Source of the DNA: SLJM01 sp964415785
GTDB lineage: Bacteria > Myxococcota_A > Bradymonadia > Bradymonadales > Bradymonadaceae
Reading direction: 5' to 3'
Length of the DNA: 34,236 nucleotides
Assembly: GCA_964415785.1 (NCBI GenBank)
Contig: CAYQBU010000018.1
Coordinates: 1-34,236, forward strand
This document shows, in pieces, positions 14,707 to 21,024 of the stretch (within the stretch, counting starts at the first letter, position 1; each line of letters opens with the position of its first letter). The notes beneath the pieces are model-generated. The model did not search any database. It was not told the DNA's origin and saw only the letters and a program-made list of their open reading frames with translations. The position numbers were made by a program, and so were the translations under genes.

Positions 14707-15687
14707 ATGAAGCAGAGGGCAGCAGAGCAGTGGCTCGTGGAGGAAGGATGGCGTCCGGAGGTGGCCCATGGGCTGGCGCCCTGGTTGAGCGGGGCGGCCG
14801 ACGAGGTGGAGAGGCCGGTGGCGGTCTTCGATTTCGATAATACGTTGATCTTTGGCGATATCGGTGAGCTCTACGGCCAATATCTGGTCGATGAGGTTCG
14901 CTATCGCTACGATCTGGAGGCCTTTTGGGATCTCGTGGCCGTAGAAGACGGTCGCGATGGGCTGCGCGAGTTGGCGCAGGCCATCGCCTCGACGCCTCCG
15001 GAAAGGAGAGAAGAGCATCCCTTGTTTGAGGCCTATCGCCGCCAGATGAGCGGGCTCTATCAACGACGCTTTGAGCGGCTGGGGCGCAGGGACTGCTACG
15101 AGTGGGCGGTCAAGCTGCACGTCGGGATCAGCGAAGCGGAGATGGTGCGGTGGTCCAGAGAGGCGATTGTCGAGGAGTTGAGGCGAGCGCAATACGCGGA
15201 GTCCATGGGCACGGCCGATGGGGAAACCCCGACGGTACGTCGCGGCATTCGGGTGATTCGTCAGATGAGGGGGGTGATGGAGAGGCTTCGTCAACAAGGC
15301 TATGAGGTGTGGATCGTGTCGGCCTCCAACTGGTGGACAGTCAGCGCTGTGGCACCGCTCTTCGGGGTCGCCGAGAATCGGGTTCTGGGCAATCGCGTCG
15401 AGGTCGATGATCAGGGGCGACTGACGGCCAGGCGAAAGGGGCCGGCATTATTTCGAGAAGGGAAGGTAGCGATCATTGAGGAGAAAATCGGTGGAGCGCC
15501 ACAACTGGCGATGGGCGATGCGATCACCGACAAGGAAATGCTCGAGATGGCGCTTGGAGAAGCTGTGCTCATCGACCGCGGTGACGCGGCGATGCGAGAG
15601 GCCGCGAAAACCAATCGCTGGCTGGTCCAGGGGCAGAGCGAATTAGAGGGGATTGTCCCCCGGATTCCCTGGAAAGAGGAAGGGTGA
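14707..15687 (+). CDS. HAD-superfamily phosphatase (phosphoserine-phosphatase-like)
   Basis: This 326-residue cytosolic protein has HAD motif I 'FDFDNT' (Asp42 nucleophile, Asp44), motif II 'WIVSASNWW', a motif III lysine in 'REGKVAII', and motif IV 'MGDAITDKEML'. A large helical cap lies between motifs I and II. The layout resembles HAD-IB enzymes such as SerB or PGP-type phosphatases, but the protein is longer than SerB and the substrate is unknown. The start at ATG 14707 has AAGGA six bases upstream; the frame extends back to 14635 without such support. Its stop overlaps the start of the next gene (TGATG), so the two are coupled. Confidence 0.85.
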   Translation: MKQRAAEQWLVEEGWRPEVAHGLAPWLSGAADEVERPVAVFDFDNTLIFGDIGELYGQYLVDEVRYRYDLEAFWDLVAVEDGRDGLRELAQAIASTPPERREEHPLFEAYRRQMSGLYQRRFERLGRRDCYEWAVKLHVGISEAEMVRWSREAIVEELRRAQYAESMGTADGETPTVRRGIRVIRQMRGVMERLRQQGYEVWIVSASNWWTVSAVAPLFGVAENRVLGNRVEVDDQGRLTARRKGPALFREGKVAIIEEKIGGAPQLAMGDAITDKEMLEMALGEAVLIDRGDAAMREAAKTNRWLVQGQSELEGIVPRIPWKEEG

Positions 15688-16709
15688 TGAGTGATTCGGG
15701 CGAGGTCTTGATCCTGAATGTGGAAGACGATGAAGAGCGGGCGCTGGAGCAAGCGGCAACGCTTCTTCGCCAGGGGGAGCTGGTGGCCTTTCCCACGGAG
15801 ACGGTCTACGGGCTGGGGGCTCGGGCCGATCGGGATGACGCCGTGCGCAAGATCTATGAGGCCAAGGGACGGCCGGCGACCAACCCGCTGATCGTGCATG
15901 TCGCCTCGGTGAGCGCGGCCCGGGAGTTGGCCCAGGTGTGGAGCGACGAGGCCGAATCGTTGGCCCAGGCCTTCTGGCCCGGACCGCTGACGCTGATCGT
16001 AGAGGGCCGAGAGGACGTGGTTTCTGACGGGTTGAGGGCGGGACTTTCGACGCTGGCGATTCGGGTGCCCGGCCACGATGTGGCGCGACGCCTCATCGAG
16101 GCTGTGGGGGCTCCGGTGGCGGCGCCCAGCGCCAATCGCTACACGGAGTTGTCGCCGACGACGGCCAGTCATGTATTGCGCGGACTCGGCGATCGGGTGG
16201 CGGCCATCGTCGATGGGGGAGCGACCCAGGTGGGTCTGGAATCGACGCTGGTGGATGCTCGCCGAAGCCCGGTCAAGGTGGCGCGGCCGGGCATGATCAG
16301 CGTCCAGGAAATGATGGAGGTCGTGGATGTCGCCGAGTTCCGGCTCGGCGAGGTGGTGCAAGAGGAGGCGGCACGGCCGTCGCCGGGGCTGTCGAAAAAG
16401 CATTACTCCCCGCAGACACCGTTGAGAATCGTCGACAAGCTTGAACTCCAGGACGTGGCCGACAGGGAGGTGGGGGTGATTCGACTCGGTGAGGGCGAGG
16501 TGGAGACGCGCTCCGGTGGTCGGGAGTTGGTGCTGCCCAATAGGGCGTGCGATTACGGACGAGAACTCTACGCCGCATTGCATCGGCTGGATCGGCGGGG
16601 ACTGGAGCAGATCTGGGTGGAGGCGCCTCCAAGAGGAGGAGAGTGGCAGGCGGTGTGGGATCGGCTCGGTCGAGCGGCGGCCCGGGTCTTGAGCGATCAC
16701 GCTCAGTGA
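15687..16709 (+). CDS. sua5: L-threonylcarbamoyladenylate synthase, Sua5 type
   Basis: Sua5 makes threonylcarbamoyl-AMP from threonine, bicarbonate and ATP, the first step of the t6A37 modification of ANN-reading tRNAs. The 340-residue protein has the YrdC domain (about 15-205: 'AFPTETVYGLGARA', 'KGRPATNPL', 'FWPGPLTLIV', 'AAPSANRYTELSPTTASHV', 'VARPGMIS'). A linker with 'SPGLSKKHYSPQTPL' and the C-terminal Sua5 domain (about 245-340) follow. The full two-domain form distinguishes it from short TsaC. The start is ATG 15687 in the TGATG overlap, with GAGGAAGG just upstream; GTG 15684 is the alternative. It converges with the next gene, overlapping by 7 bp. Confidence 0.95.
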   Translation: MSDSGEVLILNVEDDEERALEQAATLLRQGELVAFPTETVYGLGARADRDDAVRKIYEAKGRPATNPLIVHVASVSAARELAQVWSDEAESLAQAFWPGPLTLIVEGREDVVSDGLRAGLSTLAIRVPGHDVARRLIEAVGAPVAAPSANRYTELSPTTASHVLRGLGDRVAAIVDGGATQVGLESTLVDARRSPVKVARPGMISVQEMMEVVDVAEFRLGEVVQEEAARPSPGLSKKHYSPQTPLRIVDKLELQDVADREVGVIRLGEGEVETRSGGRELVLPNRACDYGRELYAALHRLDRRGLEQIWVEAPPRGGEWQAVWDRLGRAAARVLSDHAQ

Positions 16710-16990
16710 AGGCCGGTGGCGGTGTAGCCGGTGAGCGCGACGGCGAGGCCGATGAGGCCGTGGCCGGCGAGCATGGCGAGTTGCTCAGACGTCGAAAAGT
16801 AGTCGCGAATCGTCGGCGTGATGGCCAAGGGCAGCGCCGCTGAAATGGCGGCGAAGGTCCAGGCGACGAAGAGGTGGCCGATGAGGCCGCCGGGGATGGT
16901 GGTGACGATGATCGTCGAAAAATAGAGGACCGGAATGGCGATGAGGCCGAGGCTCATCAATACGGGGAGGCGCTCCTGGGCGGTATTCAT
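16703..16990 (-). CDS. Small polytopic membrane protein, unknown
   Basis: From the ATG at 16990 the product is 95 residues with three hydrophobic segments ('LPVLMSLGLIAIPVLYF', 'FVAWTFAAISAALPLAI', 'LAMLAGHGLIGLAVALTG'). The frame is open up to ATG 17065, which would add 25 residues and sit nine bases after the upstream protease stop. However, the added codons have low third-position GC unlike the rest, and a GTTGG/CCAAC inverted repeat (17016-17032) lies there, so I prefer the shorter start. Neither start has a strong Shine-Dalgarno. It is probably the last gene of the minus-strand operon that begins near 18810. No family is recognised. Confidence 0.6.
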   Translation of the reverse strand: MNTAQERLPVLMSLGLIAIPVLYFSTIIVTTIPGGLIGHLFVAWTFAAISAALPLAITPTIRDYFSTSEQLAMLAGHGLIGLAVALTGYTATGLH

Positions 16991-17074
16991 GGCGTGATCC
17001 GGTGGCAGAAGGACGGTTGGCGTCGCACCAACACAATAATCACCGAAGGTTGAGATGGCCATCATTTTTGGGGA

Positions 17075-18271
17075 TCACTCGGGCAGAGCGCCCATGGTCA
17101 GCGGGAGGGTCTTTTGTTCGTCGTCGCGGTAGAGCTTTACATCGACGGTGCGATCGACGCCGATGGTGGCGGCCAGCCAGGCCAGGTGGTGAGCGTCCTC
17201 GACGGCGAGGCCATCGATCGAGATGATGAGGTCACCTGGCTCGATGCCCGCTCCGTCGGCCGGTCCGCCATCGACCAGCCGGGTGATGAGGGCGCCGCCT
17301 GTGTCGTCGAGATCTAGCTCGTCGCGCAGAGAGGAAGAGACCTCGGCGACGTAGACCCCGAGCCAGGAGCGCTCGACGCGTCCAACTTCGATGAGATCAT
17401 CGAGGATCTCTTTGACCATATTGATGGGGATGGCGAAGCCCAGGCCCTGGCTATCAGGAGTCATGGCGGTGGCGATGCCGACGACTTCGGCGTCGGCATC
17501 GACCAGGGGGCCTCCGGAGCTTCCCGGATTGATGGAGGCGTCGGTCTGGATAAAGTCCTGGAAGCGCAATTGCCCCCCTGGAGGCATGACCTGTCGCCCC
17601 GTGGCACTGGCGATTCCGGCGGTGACGGTGGAGGCCAGCCCCAGGGGGTTTCCGATGGCCAGCACCCAGTGACCGACGCGCAGGCTATCGGAGTCGCCGA
17701 GGGTAAGGGTGGGAAGTTGCTGCTTCGAGGCATCATCTTGGTCGCCATCGTCGACGTCCTCGTCATCGTCATCGTCCTCATCGTCCAGGTTGAGTTGGAG
17801 GACGGCGACATCCGTTGGGGGATCGCTGCCGACGACGTCCGCAGTAAAGACGCGCTCATCGAGCAGCCGAACGGCGATTTCAGAGGCGCCGTTGATGACG
17901 TGGTCATTGGTCAGGATGAGGCCAGAGGAGTCGAAGATAAAACCAGAACCCAGGCTTTCGCGCACGCGGTCTTCGGGGACGATGGCTGGAGGGGTTGAGC
18001 CTGCTGAGGCGGCGGATTCTGGAGGGTCGGTGCGGGTGTAGATATTGACCACGGCGGGACGAACGGCGTCGACGTGGTCGGCAAAGTCGGGAAGGCCGCG
18101 CAGGCCTTCATCGGTGTTGTCCGCCGGACAATCGCATTCGACAGTTGTGGGCTCGGGCGGAGGGGAGGCGTCGGCATCAGAGTCTGCCGCGGGCTCGTGG
18201 CAGCCGGAGAGGAGGGTCAAAACCCCCCCCATCACCACCAGAGATCGAGCGCCGCAGGCAAAAAGGTTCAT
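17075..18271 (-). CDS. HtrA/DegP-like serine protease lipoprotein with Asp-rich insert
   Basis: This 398-residue envelope protease has lipobox L-L-S-G-C (Cys24), an acidic linker, a trypsin-like protease domain (about 62-300) and one PDZ domain (about 303-390). The catalytic triad is visible: His124 in 'TNDHV', Asp154 in 'TDVAVL' and Ser252 in 'NPGSSGGPL'. It should cleave or chaperone misfolded envelope proteins. The odd feature is an Asp/Glu-rich insertion at about 163-180, between the Asp and Ser blocks, which is not usual in HtrA. The start at 18271 is one base after the end of the DUF1844 gene, with GGAAAG upstream. A second HtrA-type lipoprotein is encoded near 30.1 kb. Confidence 0.93.
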   Translation of the reverse strand: MNLFACGARSLVVMGGVLTLLSGCHEPAADSDADASPPPEPTTVECDCPADNTDEGLRGLPDFADHVDAVRPAVVNIYTRTDPPESAASAGSTPPAIVPEDRVRESLGSGFIFDSSGLILTNDHVINGASEIAVRLLDERVFTADVVGSDPPTDVAVLQLNLDDEDDDDDEDVDDGDQDDASKQQLPTLTLGDSDSLRVGHWVLAIGNPLGLASTVTAGIASATGRQVMPPGGQLRFQDFIQTDASINPGSSGGPLVDADAEVVGIATAMTPDSQGLGFAIPINMVKEILDDLIEVGRVERSWLGVYVAEVSSSLRDELDLDDTGGALITRLVDGGPADGAGIEPGDLIISIDGLAVEDAHHLAWLAATIGVDRTVDVKLYRDDEQKTLPLTMGALPE

Positions 18272-18272
18272 C

Positions 18273-18560
18273 TCAGCTTTCCGTATCGTCAAAAGCCTTT
18301 TCGAGGTCGCGAAGAAGGGTCTTGAGAAGCTGGTCTTCGCGATCGCTGAGGTTTCCGGCGGTCTTGGTCTGCAAGACATGCAGCAGGTCGAGGACCTCGC
18401 GGGCCGCCGGGCGGTTCACGGAGGTCTGTCCCGTCTCCGGATGAGGACGCTTGCCCAGATGAGCCATGCAGTTGGTGCCCAGGCTCAACAGAAAGCCGCC
18501 AAAGTCGACCTGCGACCGTCGAGAAGTGGACTTCTCGTTCGATGTACCATCGTGACTCAT
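18273..18560 (-). CDS. DUF1844-family protein
   Basis: The 95-residue protein has a polar N terminus (about 1-18), then the DUF1844 core 'DFGGFLLSLGTNCMAHLGKRPHPETG', 'AAREVLDLLHVLQTKTAGNLSDREDQLL' and 'LLRDLEKAF'. The family is widespread in deltaproteobacteria, Acidobacteria and Planctomycetes and has no established function. There is no signal peptide. The ATG at 18560 has CAGGAAG seven bases upstream. It lies in a tight minus-strand cluster between a small acidic protein gene and the HtrA-like lipoprotein gene (one base between genes), so the products are probably cotranscribed. Confidence 0.88.
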   Translation of the reverse strand: MSHDGTSNEKSTSRRSQVDFGGFLLSLGTNCMAHLGKRPHPETGQTSVNRPAAREVLDLLHVLQTKTAGNLSDREDQLLKTLLRDLEKAFDDTES

Positions 18561-18609
18561 GACGGCTTCCTGGGGGGAGAAGAGGCGATCGACAGGGGGG
18601 CCCAAACGA

Positions 18610-18810
18610 TCACTCTTCGGGGATGTCTTCGGGAATGTCTTCGGAATCATCGAGGACATCTTCCTCAAATTCGGATTCCAGGGGCTCGGCCTTGTCGGCG
18701 GCGTCGGGAAGGTTGTCGAGGTGCTCCTGGTATTCCGCTTCGTCGAGGGTGCCCTCGCGCCGCAAGCGCTCAAGGGTTCGAACGTCGAAGCGTCGGTCCG
18801 TGGATGCCAT
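18610..18810 (-). CDS. Small acidic conserved protein ('RRFDVRT' type)
   Basis: The 66-residue protein reads 'MASTDRRFDVRTLERLRREG', then 'LDEAEYQEHLDNLPDAADKAEP' and a Glu/Asp-rich tail. I recall similar short proteins with an R-R-F-D-V-R-T start and 'EYEEHLKSLPD..DKAE' in other deltaproteobacteria; no function is known to me. Start ATG 18810 has AAGGAG nine bases upstream, better than the frame start at 18831. It is the first gene behind the promoter at 18902-18929 and probably heads the operon with DUF1844 and the HtrA-like gene. Confidence 0.8.
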   Translation of the reverse strand: MASTDRRFDVRTLERLRREGTLDEAEYQEHLDNLPDAADKAEPLESEFEEDVLDDSEDIPEDIPEE

Positions 18811-18901
18811 GGGGTACTCCTTGGAAATCATGAGAAATCAAAGTGTTAACGCGTGGCCCTGGCCGAAAGAAAGTGCTTATCGCGGGGGCCAAGGGACGGT
18901 C

Positions 18902-18929
18902 AATATAGGGTTGCGTCGCGGTTTGACAA
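18902..18929 (-). promoter_or_regulatory. Sigma70-type promoter of the small acidic protein/DUF1844/htrA operon
   Basis: On the minus strand TTGTCA (18924-18929) and TATATT (18902-18907) are separated by 16 bp, both close to consensus. Transcription would start about 18895 and give an 85-nt leader before the gene starting at 18810. Confidence 0.7.
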
Positions 18930-18949
18930 GGTGAAGGGCCGTCGGGGGT

Positions 18950-19618
18950 TCATGGAGAATGGCGGGCAAGGGCGCGGTCAATGCGCTTTTTGAGCGAGCC
19001 GGAGACGGTGTGGCGATTGTCTCGCAGGTGTTCCAGGGCTTGTTCGGTGCGGTGGTCTCGCTCAAGGTCGATAAGCGCCATGCGTGCCTTGGCGGCGCCC
19101 TGATAGGGCGAATTTCCCTTGAGGGTCAGATAAATACGCATGGCCTCGTCGGATTTGCCCTGTTCAAATTTAGCATTGGCGAGGTTGAAGTGGAGTTTTT
19201 CGGGGATGCGCCCCTCCGTGGCCTCGATGGCTTCTTCAAAGGCGTATTCCGCCTCGGCGTATTTTTCCATCGCCGAATAGATGAGCCCCAATTTGCTGAG
19301 CATTAACTCCCGGGGCCCAAAACGCCGAAGATACCACTGGTCGCGATAGTCCTCGAGCAATTGCTTGTGCTCTCCCCGCTGGAAACGGCGGGCGAAGGTG
19401 GCCTCGAAGGACTCCCATTTCTTCTGGGTGTACAGGGGGACGCCTATGTAGAAGATAGGGATCCACAGGCAAAAGACGGCGAGGACCCAAAAGGGGGCGT
19501 GGAAGTAGTAGTAGAGGATGATAAGGGTGAGCAGCGACAGGGGGATGAGACCTCGCTTCCAGTCGATGGTCAGCCCCTGGTTGTCGTCTTTGCTCTGGCT
19601 TTCGGTGGTGGCGGTCAT
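18950..19618 (-). CDS. Membrane-anchored TPR protein
   Basis: The 222-residue protein has a polar N terminus (about 1-20) and two adjacent hydrophobic segments (about 24-60: 'LIPLSLLTLIILYYYF', 'FWVLAVFCLWIPIFYIGVPLY'). A cytosolic helical domain with TPR-like repeats follows ('RELMLSKLGLIYSAMEKYAEAEYAFEEA', 'KLHFNLANAKFEQGKSDEAMRIYLTL', 'AKARMALIDLERDHRTEQAL'). It is likely an inner-membrane adaptor; the partner is unknown. Start ATG 19618 is preceded by GGAAG at eight bases; upstream in-frame codons to 19675 lack support. It is divergent from the metallo-beta-lactamase-fold gene with 88 bp between starts. Confidence 0.82.
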   Translation of the reverse strand: MTATTESQSKDDNQGLTIDWKRGLIPLSLLTLIILYYYFHAPFWVLAVFCLWIPIFYIGVPLYTQKKWESFEATFARRFQRGEHKQLLEDYRDQWYLRRFGPRELMLSKLGLIYSAMEKYAEAEYAFEEAIEATEGRIPEKLHFNLANAKFEQGKSDEAMRIYLTLKGNSPYQGAAKARMALIDLERDHRTEQALEHLRDNRHTVSGSLKKRIDRALARHSP

Positions 19619-19706
19619 GAGAGAACTTCCAAATCCAAGAAGAGGGTAGAGCGCGGGCGAGGTCCCGGCGGGCAACCATACTGGCTTAGCAATAAGGATA
19701 ACAGGG

Positions 19707-20942
19707 ATGGTCGATCACTTCATTTCATACCGGGGAGCAAAAGCAGGCCAGCCCAATGCCCATGGGTTGGTGATCGGAGAGAAGCGCTTGCTTCTGGATT
19801 GCGGAGCAGGCCTAAAGCCCGAGGACGTGGAGCGGCCGGATTGGATCTGGGTCAGCCATGCCCACGGCGATCACTGCCGGGGGATGCTGGCGCTGCTCAA
19901 GCGCTGGCCCGACGTGTCGGTGCTGGCCACGGAGGAGACGCGCCGGTTGCTTCCCCTTGCGTTATCGAAGGGGCGCCAGCCCTCGTCGCAGGTGGAGGCC
20001 ATTTGCCGACGGGTGGAGCCTCTTCCCTGGGGGCAATACCGGCGTTTGAGCGACGATGGGGGCTTGCAGGTGATGGTGCTCCGGGCCGGTCATTGCCCGG
20101 GAGCGGCGATGTTGATGGTCGAGAAGACAGAAGGCCAGCGCTGCCAGGGGCGTGTGCTGTATACGGGAGATTTCTGCACCCATAACCAGCAGGTGGTCGA
20201 GGGGGCGGGGGCGCCGGTGGTCAGCGACGGCCGAGGCGTCGATATGCTGATCATGGAGTCCATGTTGGCCACCGACGAGGAGGCCGATGGGCTTTATTGG
20301 GAGCGCGAGGCCCGGCGGCTCGTCGAGATGGTCGAGGGGGCCAACGGTCCGGTGTTGATGGGAGCGATGGCCATCGGCGAGGCTCAGGAGGTGGCGGCGC
20401 TGATCGCCGATACCTCCTCGCGTCGGGTATTGGTCGATAGCTATATGGAGCCTCATTTTGAAGCCCTGGGACTCGACGGGCGATATCGCTTCGGGGATCG
20501 ACGTCAAATGAGGGGAAGGCTCCGTGGAGGGGGAGTGGTGATCTGCAGCGGAGCCCGATTCCAGTCCGGCACGACGTCGGCCTATCTGGCTCGGGAATTG
20601 GTGACCGACGAGCGGGCCACCATCGCGGTGCTCAATCGGTGTCGAAAGGGGACGGGAGCGGGGCGCCTGCTGACCACCGAGCGGGGTGAGCTCATTCAAT
20701 GGGAGGGAAGACAGGTCGAACTGAAGGCAGAGGTCCAGCGCTATCGCCTCATCAATCACGCGCCGCGGTGGCAATTGCTGGGCATGATCGACGGTGTTGG
20801 AGCTACCACCACCCATCTGGTCCATGGGTCTACGGGGGCGCGGTGGGCGCTAAAGCGGGCCTGTGAGGCCCAGGAGGTTTCTGGAGAGGTTGTGGTCACC
20901 GACAGGGGGGAGACCTATGCGCTTTACTCGAGCGGCTGTTGA
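19707..20942 (+). CDS. Metallo-beta-lactamase/beta-CASP-type nuclease
   Basis: The 411-residue cytosolic protein has the MBL zinc signature 'HAHGDH' (51-56), the next ligand block 'AGHCPGAAML' and 'LYTGDF' (the bridging Asp). A beta-CASP-like region follows ('MLIMESMLA', 'VLMGAMAIGEAQEVAALI', 'VVICSGARFQSG'), and a returning MBL strand with 'INHAPRWQL' and 'HLVHG'. This layout is that of CPSF73/Ysh1-like exonucleases and RNA-processing enzymes, so RNA (or DNA) hydrolysis is the likely reaction. It is shorter and more divergent than RNase J and lacks a KH or C-terminal oligomerisation domain. The start at 19707 has AAGGA about ten bases upstream and GGG adjacent. No obvious operon partner is present. 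Confidence 0.85.
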   Translation: MVDHFISYRGAKAGQPNAHGLVIGEKRLLLDCGAGLKPEDVERPDWIWVSHAHGDHCRGMLALLKRWPDVSVLATEETRRLLPLALSKGRQPSSQVEAICRRVEPLPWGQYRRLSDDGGLQVMVLRAGHCPGAAMLMVEKTEGQRCQGRVLYTGDFCTHNQQVVEGAGAPVVSDGRGVDMLIMESMLATDEEADGLYWEREARRLVEMVEGANGPVLMGAMAIGEAQEVAALIADTSSRRVLVDSYMEPHFEALGLDGRYRFGDRRQMRGRLRGGGVVICSGARFQSGTTSAYLARELVTDERATIAVLNRCRKGTGAGRLLTTERGELIQWEGRQVELKAEVQRYRLINHAPRWQLLGMIDGVGATTTHLVHGSTGARWALKRACEAQEVSGEVVVTDRGETYALYSSGC

Positions 20943-20959
20943 TTGGTAGACATCGGGTC

Positions 20960-21000
20960 AGAAGAGACTTCTCCTACAATTGAGCCCGGAATAATCCGGG
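20960..21000 (+). repeat. Two small hairpins in the putA leader
   Basis: AGAAG/CTTCT (960-964 and 968-972 of the 20-kb block, three-base loop) and CCCGGA/TCCGGG (20985-20990 and 20995-21000, loop ATAA) lie between the nuclease gene and putA. Neither is followed by a T-run, so they may stabilise or regulate the putA message, or form a weak terminator. Confidence 0.45.
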
Positions 21001-21024
21001 ATAGCCTACGCAAGCGAGCTAGAG

